Position numbers and translations under genes: made by a program
Notes under the pieces: model-generated
The model's input: the letters and a program-made list of their open reading frames with translations, nothing else
Database searches by the model: none
What the model was told of the DNA's origin: nothing
DNA from: Methanosarcina sp. MTP4
GTDB taxonomy: Archaea > Halobacteriota > Methanosarcinia > Methanosarcinales > Methanosarcinaceae
NCBI RefSeq assembly: GCF_000970045.1
Contig: NZ_CP009505.1
Span: 1-64,000 of the forward strand
DNA length: 64,000 bases
Direction: 5' to 3'
In this document: positions 36,236 through 44,772 of the stretch, piece by piece
How positions within the stretch are numbered: position 1 is the stretch's first letter
Layout of the letters: each line of letters opens with the position of its first letter

Positions 36236-37247
36236 AAATGAGAAGCTAAAAAATGAAAAGCTAAAAAAGATAATTTGGCAGAAAATTGTCACTCCGGACA
36301 GGAAAATACAAGTGTGAATTGACTTTCAATGCTTTCCTCATATCATGGAATTACTTACTTTTCCTGCCCTGTCTTTTTTCTTTTCACCGGACATTTTTCA
36401 GGCATCTCCTTCAAAATGCTGTTCTTTCATCTGTTTAATCTGTTTTGATTGATTCCAGGCTTTTGAATTTTTTAGAAGTTATAGATTCGATTAATGTCTT
36501 AAGTTTGGTTCATATAGCTAGGAAAAAGGTGCAAATGTATTTTCCCGTATTCCATCATACTGTTTTTCCGAAAATTTGGTGTTAATTTTGGAATTGTTCT
36601 CAAAAAACCCCTTAATTTTTTATACTGTAAAGTGTTAAATAATTCTGGTATTTTTGAATGTGCAAAGGACCGGCCCCAGTCTACTTTTGTTATGCCCAAA
36701 TTTTCTTTTCGGCAGTATTCCTTTCCGTTGAGTTGCGCGGCAAACATCCAACCCTCCCAAGTTTTCAAAAAAACAACATGGAAAATCCGGGACATGGAGT
36801 CCCCCCATCCTCGCCTCTTAAAAATATATCTTTTTAAAAAATGAACGATTCTCTAAAAACGTCTCATCTTCCAGATCCGGGGGGAAGGTTTTCGGGAAGT
36901 TATTTTGCCTCTGATTCAGGATGATCAGGGTATGCGGAACGAAACTGAAAGTGTGGGATAGCCAGGCATGTAACACCTGAAATCGTACCCGAAAATTCGT
37001 TCCAAAGAAAATCAGCTTTTTGAACTCTACAGATTCAAAGAATTTTATATTTTTCTTTAAAAAAAATACCAACGTTTAGTAGTATTTTTTATTAATTCTG
37101 TTTCTCATATCCTTTTTTACATACCGGTATTATTTTACTATGTGTATAAAACGACTGGTATAAAAAAACAAATCAGATGAACATTTCTTCCACGAATTCT
37201 GTAAAAAATGTTTATTCTGGTTCCTATGTCCAAAGGGGGGTATAAAT
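36236..37247. other. Intergenic, unit 2 leader without its small gene
   Basis: About 1 kb without a gene. The first part (to ~36470) follows the secreted gene and includes an AAAAATGAGAAGCTA repeat. The remainder is the second copy of the duplicated leader and spacer; the small paralogous gene expected near 36780 is missing. TATA-like elements precede the next gene. Confidence 0.6.
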
Positions 37248-37835
37248 ATGAAAGGTAGAAAATTTGCTGTACCTTTAGCATTATTGCTAGCTTTACTGAT
37301 TGTCATACCAGGCGCCTCAGCCTGTGACGTTGACGTCAAACCGGGTTCATGGCCGAATTCCATTAATGTATGCAACAACGGGGTACTTCCTGTAGCATAT
37401 GCATGTGAAGATGACCTAGAGGCGGAGTGCTATAAAGAAAATGTTCGTACTATTAAAGTTGTAATTGAGGTTAAGAATGGAAGTTGCTGGTATACTGAAT
37501 TTGATCAAAATTTCTCGTATCTTGATTTAAAGCTCAATGTTGAAGATGTGACAAGGTATGTAAGTCATGTCTGGGACAGAGGAAATTGCAGTTACATCGG
37601 TCCTGACGGTTGCCCGGATCTCACCATGAAATTCAGGACTCAGGATATCTTTGGCTGTATTAATCCTGCTGATTATGAGCAGTGTGAAGCCGTTAATTTC
37701 CGGGTTTATGGATACGACGGTTGTGGTAAGGAACTCTTTAACTCATTTGACCGTATCCGTTTCGTGCCTGCAAACTGCAAAGAAACGCCTGCAAACTGCA
37801 AAGAAGTAAACAATGAGAAAAAGCCGAAAAAATGA
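37248..37835 (+). CDS. Secreted paralogous protein B2 (unknown function)
   Basis: This 195-residue protein is the paralogue of the gene at 35609. It has a clean signal peptide (KFAVPLALLLALLIVIPGASA) cleaved before CDVDVKPGSWPNSINVCNNG. Its body matches B1 through DLKLNVEDVTRYVSHVWDRG, GPDGCPDLTMKFRTQDIFG and LFNSFDRIRFVPANCK. It is richer in Cys than B1 (about 13 in the mature protein), suggesting disulfides or metal binding at the cell surface. The tail holds a short duplication (ANCKETPANCKEV). GGGGGGTATAAAT before the ATG is the likely ribosome binding site. Confidence 0.82.
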   Translation: MKGRKFAVPLALLLALLIVIPGASACDVDVKPGSWPNSINVCNNGVLPVAYACEDDLEAECYKENVRTIKVVIEVKNGSCWYTEFDQNFSYLDLKLNVEDVTRYVSHVWDRGNCSYIGPDGCPDLTMKFRTQDIFGCINPADYEQCEAVNFRVYGYDGCGKELFNSFDRIRFVPANCKETPANCKEVNNEKKPKK

Positions 37836-38169
37836 TGGATCAGAGGGATTTTTTATTCCGGCAGGAAAATGCAAATATATAATTGATGAGGGGCACTTTC
37901 CCTGAAATTATATAATTTGCTTATTTTTCTGCTCTCTTTTTCTTTTCATTGGATTTTATTGTATTCTGCTTAGGGTCAGGTTGAGGTCATTTTTTATAGT
38001 CCCAAACGTTAATAAAATTCTATACTATGTTGTAAACGGCAGAAAAACCGGGACAGTTTGTGGAAAACTTAACTTCATTTTGTTTTTAATGCGTCCCTGA
38101 ATTCACAGCTACCTATGGATAGTCGATTGGAATACTGGAAAATAAGAGAAAACAGGAAGGAAACCGGAC
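37836..38169. other. Intergenic, AT-rich
   Basis: AT-rich sequence between the second secreted gene and the third small paralogue. Near 38142-38170 purine-rich ACAGGAAGGAAACCGGAC is the probable ribosome-binding region of the next gene. No gene is visible. Confidence 0.4.
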
Positions 38170-38451
38170 ATGACCGGAAGGAGATTGGAAGAGGAAGGGT
38201 GCCGGGGGATCAGGTTTAAAAATGTGACTCCGGACGTATTTAAGTGCATGAAGAAGAAACTTGAGGAATACGGGCTGGAGGTCTCGCCCGGAAATTCCGG
38301 TGTACTTGAAGGAAAAGAGATAGTTGCCCACTTTACCTGGGACGGGGAAGAACATCTGGTAATTGAGGTCAAGGAAAAGCCCTGGCATCTCTACTGCGGA
38401 GCATTGAGTGGGCAAATGAGGGCTTTCATGCGTGAGTGCCAGGGGAGATGA
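38170..38451 (+). CDS. Small paralogous protein A3 (unknown function)
   Basis: This 93-residue protein is the third and most diverged member of the small family seen at 34240 and 34931. It keeps VTPDVFKCMKKKLEEYGLEV, GNSGVLEGKEIVAHFTWDG, LVIEVKEKPWHLYCG and a C-terminal MRAFMRECQGR. Its N-terminus is longer by about eight residues (MTGRRLEEEGCRG). The conserved Cys in the KCMKKK segment and the YCG motif match the paralogues. It is outside the segmental duplication, so the family expanded more than once. Function unknown. Confidence 0.82.
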   Translation: MTGRRLEEEGCRGIRFKNVTPDVFKCMKKKLEEYGLEVSPGNSGVLEGKEIVAHFTWDGEEHLVIEVKEKPWHLYCGALSGQMRAFMRECQGR

Positions 38452-38574
38452 AGTAAAAATCCAGAAAAAATCCGGGTTTTGGCTTTCCGGTGCCGTGGAA
38501 TACGTATCTACGCTAAAATAAAATAGAATGGTCGCCAACTAAGCTTTAATAACTATTAGGGTTTGGAGCCAGCT

Positions 38575-38790
38575 ATGAGACAATTCCTCGTATCTATTAC
38601 AAAAGAAGACGACTTCTTTATCGCAAGATGTCCCGAGCTTAATGTTACTTCTCAGGGAGAAAGCCTTGAAGAAGCAGAAAAAAATATCAAAGAAGCCATA
38701 GAGCTCTACATCGAGAGTTTTGGAGTCGACGATCTTCCGCAAAAAGTGTCCAAGCCTTATATCACTTTTGTGGAAGTTGCCCATGCCTAA
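38575..38790 (+). CDS. hicB: HicB-family antitoxin
   Basis: This 71-residue protein has the HicB/UPF0150 fold: LVSITKEDDFFIARCPEL followed by TSQGESLEEAEKNIKEAIEL. In HicAB systems HicB neutralises the mRNA-cleaving toxin HicA and binds DNA when it carries an extra domain, which this short form lacks. The ATG at 38575 has GGAG six bases upstream; a TTG four codons earlier is possible. Its last 8 bp overlap the start codon region of hicA (ATGCCTAA), so the two are translationally coupled. Order is antitoxin first. Confidence 0.85.
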   Translation: MRQFLVSITKEDDFFIARCPELNVTSQGESLEEAEKNIKEAIELYIESFGVDDLPQKVSKPYITFVEVAHA

Positions 38791-39009
38791 ACTACCGGTC
38801 GTTTCTGGAAAAAACTAGTTACTGCATTGCAAAAAGCAGGATTCGTAATAGTGAGATAGAAAGGAAGTCATGTCTCACTTCAAAAAATCACTCCCGAAAA
38901 GGTATATCGAACAGTGGTGCCTTTGCACAAAAGACTTGCTAAAGGCACTCTTCTTGATATTCTTCATCAAACCGGCTTGGACAAAGAGGATCTGAAAAGG
39001 TTGCTATAA
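38783..39009 (+). pseudogene. hicA: HicA toxin gene, frameshifted and with UAG
   Basis: The frame starts MPKLPVVSGK, a typical HicA start, then stops at AAC TAG. One frame back it continues LVTALQKAGFVIVR, a UAG codon, then KGSHVSLQKITPEK and VVPLHKRLAKGTLLDILHQT to TAA at 39007. The canonical His (GSH) is present. A run of six A where seven would keep the frame explains the shift. The run is the heptamer A AAA AAC, a classical -1 slippery site, and a -1 slip would restore the frame. The internal UAG replaces the Gln or similar residue usual before KGSH. A decayed toxin is the simplest reading; recoding is the alternative. Confidence 0.8.
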
Positions 39010-39061
39010 AATTATATCTTTCCCTAATCTTTCCCTAATCTTTTCCTAACCTTTTCTCCTT

Positions 39062-41179
39062 TTACCTTTTTCTTCTCCTTATCAAACAGTTCCAGGCATT
39101 TCCCACAAGGTCCAGTCTCCCCGTTCTTTCCAGGGCCTCATATACAAGGTCGTAGTTTGCAGGGTTCCTGTAGTGCATAAGGGCTCTCTGCATGGCTTTT
39201 TCTTTCTTGCCCCGCGCTACGTAGACCTTTTTGCCGGTGAAGGGGTTGATCCCTGTATAGTACATGCAGGTGGATACCGTCATCGGGGTGGGGGTGAAGT
39301 CCTGGACCTGTTCAGTGTACCCGCCGTGGTCCCGCATGTATTCGGCCATCTCGATCATGTCTTCCAGGGTGCAGCCCGGGTGGCTGGACATCAGATAGTT
39401 AACTATGTACTGTTCTTTGCCGCATTTTTTGTTGAGGGTCTCGAACTTTTCGGCAAAGCGTTCGTAGATTTCCCTGTCAGGCTTGCACATAGCATCCGTG
39501 ACCCGTTTTGAGAAATGTTCGGGGGCGACCCTTAGCTGCCCGCTGATGTGGTGGGCGCAGAGTTCTTCCAGATACTCCTCGTTTTTAAGGGCAAGGTCGT
39601 AGCGAACGCCGTAGCCGGTAAATACTTTTTTAACTCCGGGAAGTTCCCGCAGGCAGCGCATGAGTTCGAGCAGTTTTTGATGGCTTGTGTCCAGGGCAGG
39701 GCAGATGCCGGGGTGCAGGCAGGCTTTGTCCAGGCAGGCGCCTTTTTTCTCCCAGCTTTTGCAGTCCATGCCGTACATATTGGCAGTGGGGCCGCCGACC
39801 CCGTTGATTATGCCCTTGAAGCCCGGCTTTTCCGTAAGCTTTTTTGCCTCCCTGAGGACTGACTCGATGCTCCGGCTCGCTATCATGCGTCCCTGGTGCT
39901 GGGTGATGGAACAGAAGGAGCAGCCGCCGAAGCAGCCCCTGTGTGTTGTCAGGGAAAACTCGACCATCTCAAGGGCAGGGACGGGTTCTTTGTAGGAGGG
40001 GTGGGCTTCTCCTGTGAAAGGCAATTCATAAACGTGGTCCAGTTCTTTTTCGTTCAGGGGGCGCATGGGGCTGTTCTGCACGATCACGGTCTTGGGGTGG
40101 GGCTGGACAACGCCTTTTCCCGTGACCGGGTTCTGCTCCAGGAAGTACATACGGAAAGCTTTTGCAAAGGCGGCTTTTTCCTGGGAAACTTCGGTAAAGG
40201 AAGGTATTTCAACGTGTTTTTCAGTGAATTTTTCAGCGGGTTCCTCAATGGATCCTTCAGTGGATCCTTCAGTGGATTCTTCAGCGGGTTCCTCAATGGA
40301 TCCTTCAGTGGATCCTTCAGTGGATTCTTCAGCGGGTTCCTCAATGGATTCTTTAGTGGAAGGATTATTTTCGGCTTTTTTTGCCTTCCATTCCTTAACT
40401 TCCATTTTCCAGGCAGTGCCGGGGATGTCCCGGATCTCCCTGACGTTTTCCCCTGCCTGCAGCCTCCTCGCAATCTCGGTGATCTGCAGTTCCCCCATGC
40501 CGTAGACCAGCAGGTCGGCGGGGGCATCTGCCAGAATTGACTGCCTGACCTTATCCGATAGATAATCGTAGTGGGCAAAGCGCCGGAGGGATGCCTCAAT
40601 TCCCCCTAGCACGATCGGGACGTCAGGGCAGGCTTCCTTTATCCTGTTCGAGTAGATAATCACGGCGCGGTTAGGGCGAAGCCCTGGCTTGCCCCCGGGG
40701 GAATATGCGTCCTTTGCCCGCGGTTTCAGCCCTGCGGTCAGGTTGCTGACCATGGAATCCGTGTTCCCTGCGCTTACGGAAAAAAAGAGCCTGGGCTTCC
40801 CCAGTTTTTTGAAATCCTCGGGGCTGTTCCAGCGGGGCTGGGCAATAATCCCTACCCTGAATCCCGCGTCTTCAAGCACCCTGCCCACAATTGCGGTCCC
40901 GAAACTGGAGTGGTCCACGTAGGCATCCCCGGTGACAAGGATTATGTCAAGTTCTTCCCAGCCCCGCACTTTTGCCTCGTCCAGGCTCATGGGGAGGAAT
41001 TTTGAAACGGGAACATTGTGTATGTTGGGCATAGGAGATTTGGCACCTTTTGCCGCTTTTATCCCGGTTTTTTCTCTGGTTTTTGTCCCGGTTTTTCCCT
41101 TCTTTTTTCTTTCATATTCTGCTTTTTTTGCGGCGGAAGGTTCCGGGTTCCTGTAGAATTTTTTCCCTGGATTTTTCAT
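39062..41179 (-). CDS. YgiQ-family radical SAM protein
   Basis: This 705-residue protein matches the YgiQ family. An N-terminal cobalamin-binding-like region (FLPMSLDEAKVRGWEELDI, DAYVDHSSFGTAIVGR) is followed by a radical SAM domain with the cluster motif CFGGCSFC (first Cys near residue 416). The biochemical role of YgiQ is not established. The N-terminus is a Lys-rich extension of ~50 residues. A low-complexity insertion at ~275-320 (repeated GSIEEPAEESTEGSTE) is encoded by a 48-bp tandem repeat at 40232-40360. The 3' end is AT-rich spacer after hicA. Confidence 0.88.
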   Translation of the reverse strand: MKNPGKKFYRNPEPSAAKKAEYERKKKGKTGTKTREKTGIKAAKGAKSPMPNIHNVPVSKFLPMSLDEAKVRGWEELDIILVTGDAYVDHSSFGTAIVGRVLEDAGFRVGIIAQPRWNSPEDFKKLGKPRLFFSVSAGNTDSMVSNLTAGLKPRAKDAYSPGGKPGLRPNRAVIIYSNRIKEACPDVPIVLGGIEASLRRFAHYDYLSDKVRQSILADAPADLLVYGMGELQITEIARRLQAGENVREIRDIPGTAWKMEVKEWKAKKAENNPSTKESIEEPAEESTEGSTEGSIEEPAEESTEGSTEGSIEEPAEKFTEKHVEIPSFTEVSQEKAAFAKAFRMYFLEQNPVTGKGVVQPHPKTVIVQNSPMRPLNEKELDHVYELPFTGEAHPSYKEPVPALEMVEFSLTTHRGCFGGCSFCSITQHQGRMIASRSIESVLREAKKLTEKPGFKGIINGVGGPTANMYGMDCKSWEKKGACLDKACLHPGICPALDTSHQKLLELMRCLRELPGVKKVFTGYGVRYDLALKNEEYLEELCAHHISGQLRVAPEHFSKRVTDAMCKPDREIYERFAEKFETLNKKCGKEQYIVNYLMSSHPGCTLEDMIEMAEYMRDHGGYTEQVQDFTPTPMTVSTCMYYTGINPFTGKKVYVARGKKEKAMQRALMHYRNPANYDLVYEALERTGRLDLVGNAWNCLIRRRKR
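40232..40360. repeat. 48-bp tandem repeat inside the YgiQ gene
   Basis: Nearly three copies of a 48-bp unit (starting TTCAGCGGGTTCCTCAATGG) lie in frame, so that each adds 16 residues. Within the unit GGATCCTTCAGT and variants repeat at 15 bp. Copy-number change would alter protein length without breaking the frame. Confidence 0.9.
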
Positions 41180-41229
41180 GATCTGTATTACTCTGTTTTC
41201 AGGTGTTTCCGGCTTTTAAAATCACTTCT

Positions 41230-41874
41230 TTAAAAGCCGCCCTGCATCATCTTCAACATCCGGTACGAAGTCATGATCTGCTTGTTCCCGTCCCTGTTAG
41301 TGGGTTCCCCATGGCCAGAATACAGGTTTTTCACGTCAAGCTTCGTGAGTTTTTCTATGGAGCCTGCCATTTTTTCAGGCTCACAGCCTTCAAAGTCCGT
41401 CCTCCCGAACCCACCTCCAGGAAAAACGGTATCTCCTGAAAAGAGGCTCTTTGAGACGGGTTCGTAGAGGCAGATGCTCCCCCTTGAATGCCCCGGGGTA
41501 TGGATCACTTCCAGGCATTCACCATTCCCGATGGGGATCTTGTCCCCTTCCTCATAGGTGACGGTGGGTTTGATCGTAGGTGCCCGTTCTCCGAAAAGGA
41601 TGGACACGCTCAGGTAATCGTCATTTATGCCTTCCAGGTCGGCTTTGTGGATGCCGACTTTGGCCCCACTCTTTTCCGCAATAGTTGCAGCGGCGGCAGC
41701 ATGGTCGTAGTGGCAGTGGGTCAGGATAATTAGTTCCAGGTCGGTGATTTTGATGTAACTTTCCAGTTCCTTGATGATGAGCTCGCTGCTCATGCCCGTA
41801 TCGATCAGGACCTTTCTGTTAACGAGGTAGACACTGGAATCATAAGCTGTGGGGCAGATATACTGGACTTCCAT
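41230..41874 (-). CDS. Metallo-beta-lactamase-fold hydrolase
   Basis: This 214-residue protein is an MBL-fold hydrolase of the glyoxalase II/RNase Z-like group. The metal-binding motif is THCHYDHAAAA (HxHxDH, ~57-67), then HTPGHSRGSICLY (~130) and LFSGDTVFPGGGFGR (~145-159). The short domain and the GGGFGRTDF segment match glyoxalase II-like archaeal proteins, though the substrate cannot be told. It lies 51 bp downstream of YgiQ's start and may share a transcript with tatD upstream (gap 39 bp). Confidence 0.88.
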   Translation of the reverse strand: MEVQYICPTAYDSSVYLVNRKVLIDTGMSSELIIKELESYIKITDLELIILTHCHYDHAAAAATIAEKSGAKVGIHKADLEGINDDYLSVSILFGERAPTIKPTVTYEEGDKIPIGNGECLEVIHTPGHSRGSICLYEPVSKSLFSGDTVFPGGGFGRTDFEGCEPEKMAGSIEKLTKLDVKNLYSGHGEPTNRDGNKQIMTSYRMLKMMQGGF

Positions 41875-41913
41875 GGTTTTCTTCCTTTTCCTCTTTTCAA
41901 CTATAAAAAAATC

Positions 41914-42672
41914 TTAGATCTTAAAAACCCTGCGTGCGTTTTCAGTGGCCGCTTTTGCAACTTCCGCCGGTTCTATTTCCCTGATTTTTGCGATTACGGG
42001 AACCGAGTCCACGATAAATGCTGGCTCGTTTCTTCCCTTGCGTGGGGACAGGAAAGGGCTGTCGGTTTCCAGAAGCAGGTTTTCAAGGGGAACTTCGGCT
42101 GCCAGGGCCTGGTGGTGTTCGGAAAAACAGACAAGGGTTGCCAGGGAAATGTAGTATCCAGCGTCCACGATTTCTTTCATGGTCTCTAGTGGGCCGCTGT
42201 AGCAGTGGTAAACCACGGTGTCCACGTCCCGGACCATTTCAAGGGCTTCGGCTTCGGCTTCTCGGGCGTGCACAACAAGGGGTTTTTCGAAGTTTTTTGC
42301 AAGTTCGATAACTTTCTCAAAAGAGGCAGCCTGGTATTCTTTTTCGGCATCTGTTTTGCAGTCCTGGTAATCCAGGCCGGCTTCCCCGATCCCTACTGCC
42401 TTTTCGATGGTTGCTTCGATCTGTGCCAGGATAGTATTGATTTCTTCTTCGCTTCCTTCCCTTCCGATATCAGGGCTTAAACCGAGGGTTGCGTGGATGT
42501 CCTCGTACTTTTCCGCAAGTTCGAGGCTCATGCGGTTGCCTTTCAGGGAAATCCCGGAGTTGACCATCCCCACGACCCCGGCTTCCCGGGCTCTTTCGAT
42601 AGCTTCGTGCCGGTCGCGGTTAAATTTTGGAAAATCAAGGTGACAGTGAGAATCAATAATTGGATAAGGCAT
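41914..42672 (-). CDS. TatD-family metal-dependent hydrolase
   Basis: This 252-residue protein is a TatD-family TIM-barrel hydrolase. Metal ligands are seen in DSHCHLDF (~8-15), GIGEAGLDY (~95-103), VVHAREAEAEA (~133), HCYSG (~155) and LLETDSPFLSP (~200). TatD proteins act as Mg-dependent 3'-5' exonucleases in bacteria and yeast; the archaeal role is untested. It is followed by the MBL hydrolase after 39 bp, suggesting an operon. It starts at ATG with no strong ribosome binding site. Confidence 0.92.
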   Translation of the reverse strand: MPYPIIDSHCHLDFPKFNRDRHEAIERAREAGVVGMVNSGISLKGNRMSLELAEKYEDIHATLGLSPDIGREGSEEEINTILAQIEATIEKAVGIGEAGLDYQDCKTDAEKEYQAASFEKVIELAKNFEKPLVVHAREAEAEALEMVRDVDTVVYHCYSGPLETMKEIVDAGYYISLATLVCFSEHHQALAAEVPLENLLLETDSPFLSPRKGRNEPAFIVDSVPVIAKIREIEPAEVAKAATENARRVFKI

Positions 42673-42852
42673 GGGTCCTGTATTCTATTTCATTTTATTT
42701 TACTTTTTATGCATTCGGTCCCAGAATATAAACAGTTCCGGAATGCAAACCCTAAAACCTCACAGGATGCCCGGCCTTATCCGGTGTTTTGTCATGAGTT
42801 GCTGTTTTTCAGTTCTTCAACTGTTCTTCAGCTGTTTTTCAGCTCATTTTTT

Positions 42853-44355
42853 TCAGCTTTTATCTTTATACAGCAGGTTCATGGCATTCACGAGGGCTTC
42901 CACGGATGCCATGACTATATCCGGGTTTGCGGCCCTGGCAGTTACAATCCTGCCTTTTTCGTTTTCAAGGCCGATATACACGTCAGCAAGGGCGTCTGCT
43001 CCCCCTGAGATGGCATCGATCCTGAATTCCTGGAGTTTGAAACGGTTGCGCTCTCCCAGGATATCCCTGACAGCTTTAAGGGCGGCATCCACCGGGCCAA
43101 GCCCTGTGTTTGCGGCAATGACTTCTTTGCCGCCGATGCTTGCCTTGACCACGGCAGTGGGTGTCAGGGTGTTCCCTGTCATCACGGAAACTTCTTTGAG
43201 TTTGATCAGCTCTTCTTCTGAGCTTGCTTTTCCAAGCACGGCAGAAGTAACTGCAAAAAGGTCGGCATCAGTGATCTGTTTGCCCTTATTTGCAATTTCC
43301 TTTATCTTGCACACGATCTCCTCAAGCTGTTTTTCATTGGCTTTTATGCCGGCAGACTCGAGGGACTTCTTGACTGCGTGGGTGCCTGTATGCTTTCCGA
43401 GAACAATACGCCGCCTGTGCCCTACCATCTCCGGGGTCATGATACCCGGTTCAAAGGTATCGGACTTTTCAAGGACGCCGTGGCTGTGGATCCCGGATTC
43501 GTGGGAAAAGGCGTTTTGCCCGACGACAGGTGTATTTGGCGGGAGCCTGACCCCGGTGTAGTTCTCAATCATTTTTGAAGTTTCAACGAGGTATTCAGTC
43601 CTGATATTCGTCTGTGCGCCGTAGATAGCCGTCAGCCCCATCACGGTCTGAGAAAGGTCGGCGTTTCCTGCCCGCTCCCCGATTCCGTTTATTGTGACCT
43701 GTACCTGGGATGCCCCTGCTTCTACCGCCATCAGGCTGTTTGCTACCGCAAGCCCGAAGTCGTTATGGCAGTGCACGTCGATGGGGATTCTGATTTCCTT
43801 TGCTACGTCTTTTATCATCCTGCACATCGCGGATGGGGACATCACTCCGACAGTATCGGGTACGTTGATGATGTCGCAACCTGCGTCCTGTACCGCCTTG
43901 AAAACCTCCAGCATATAACCAGGTTCGGTTCTCGTGGCATCCATGGCAGAAAACATGCATTTCAGCCCGTGGTCCTTGATGTACTCGACGGCTTTCACGG
44001 CCAGTTCAACGACTTCTTCCCGGCTCTTTTTTATGGTGTATACTCGCTGTACATCCGATGTCGGGACGAAAGTGTGCACAAGGCCAACGTCGCTTTCAAA
44101 ACAGGCATCGATATCTTTTGTCAGCACGCGGGAAAGTCCGCAGACTACCGCATCAAGTCCGGCATTAGAAATCGATTTTACGGATTCTTTATCTCCTTCC
44201 GAGGAGATCGGGAATCCCGCTTCTATCATGTCAACCCCGAGTTTATCCAGTTGATGGGCAATTTCCAGCTTCTGAGAAGAAGTCAGGGAAACTCCCGGGG
44301 TTTGTTCTCCGTCACGCAGTGTAGTGTCAAAAACGCTTATCTTTTTATTCTGCAT
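42853..44355 (-). CDS. 2-isopropylmalate or (R)-citramalate synthase
   Basis: This 500-residue enzyme belongs to the LeuA/CimA family, which condenses acetyl-CoA with a 2-oxoacid for leucine or isoleucine synthesis. Signatures are FDTTLRDGEQTPGVSLT (~9-25), PIDVHCHNDFGLAVANS (HxH metal site, ~200-216), and INGIGERAGNADLS. The C-terminal LeuA allosteric domain (~380-495, with ALKAVRDILGERNRF) indicates feedback control. Sequence does not decide cleanly between isopropylmalate and citramalate synthase. A TATA box (GTATTTATATACC, minus strand, 44430-44442) lies upstream, and a near-palindrome sits between it and the start codon. Confidence 0.87.
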   Translation of the reverse strand: MQNKKISVFDTTLRDGEQTPGVSLTSSQKLEIAHQLDKLGVDMIEAGFPISSEGDKESVKSISNAGLDAVVCGLSRVLTKDIDACFESDVGLVHTFVPTSDVQRVYTIKKSREEVVELAVKAVEYIKDHGLKCMFSAMDATRTEPGYMLEVFKAVQDAGCDIINVPDTVGVMSPSAMCRMIKDVAKEIRIPIDVHCHNDFGLAVANSLMAVEAGASQVQVTINGIGERAGNADLSQTVMGLTAIYGAQTNIRTEYLVETSKMIENYTGVRLPPNTPVVGQNAFSHESGIHSHGVLEKSDTFEPGIMTPEMVGHRRRIVLGKHTGTHAVKKSLESAGIKANEKQLEEIVCKIKEIANKGKQITDADLFAVTSAVLGKASSEEELIKLKEVSVMTGNTLTPTAVVKASIGGKEVIAANTGLGPVDAALKAVRDILGERNRFKLQEFRIDAISGGADALADVYIGLENEKGRIVTARAANPDIVMASVEALVNAMNLLYKDKS

Positions 44356-44393
44356 GGGTTCGATGTAAAAATCGATCCCTTCTTTCAGTTTTT

Positions 44394-44422
44394 ACGTCCA
44401 TGATAATCAATTACATGGATGT
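44394..44422. promoter_or_regulatory. Candidate operator upstream of the IPMS/citramalate synthase gene
   Basis: ACGTCCATG (44394-44402) and CATGGATGT (44414-44422) form an 8-of-9 inverted repeat around an 11-nt centre. It lies just downstream of the gene's TATA box, where a bound repressor would block initiation. The regulator is unknown; the half-site is not the GGAA/TTCC of NrpR. Confidence 0.4.
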
Positions 44423-44493
44423 ACGTTTCTGGTATATAAATACCACGTTTATCTCGGAAAATTTCTTTCATGTTGACTTTTTCTATATTTTAA

Positions 44494-44510
44494 TCGAAAC
44501 TTATATATAC
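44494..44510 (+). promoter_or_regulatory. rRNA operon promoter P1 (BRE/TATA)
   Basis: TCGAAACTTATATATAC holds a BRE-like CGAAA directly upstream of a perfect-looking TATA box. It is ~510 bp before 16S on the plus strand, with nothing else to transcribe, so it fits an upstream rRNA promoter. Confidence 0.7.
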
Positions 44511-44772
44511 TAGGTGTGCTATTCTAGGGTTGCTCTCAGGGCGCAATGCGTTCACAGGGAGCGAAAAACGGTATTGGAAAAACGGTTATTAAGGTGCCAA
44601 AAAAACGGAAGTTGAAAAACGGTATTGAAGGTGCCTTGTTGAAAAACAATAATTGTTAAAAACGATACTAAAAAAACGATCAATTGAGTAACTTAGAAAG
44701 TGCCAGTTTTGCTGGGTTCTTTCACCACTCTTCAAAATTATGTTCAATCTTATGTACTTTCCCCTTCAAAGG

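Larger units (their letters stand above)
34586..37835. repeat. Tandem segmental duplication (two diverged units)
   Basis: Unit 1 (~34586-36235) and unit 2 (~36472-37835) align through their leaders (both with TTAAGTTTGGTTCAT, GTGCAAAGGAC, CAAACATCCAACC), their middle spacers (CTCGCCTCTT(T)AAAAATA) and the secreted-protein genes. Unit 2 lacks the ~303 bp carrying the small paralogous gene; in unit 1 that segment is bounded by direct repeats ATGAAAATCC (34887) and ATGAAAAATCC (35190), and unit 2 has a single ATGGAAAATCC (36778). This is the footprint expected of deletion by recombination between short repeats. Confidence 0.8.
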
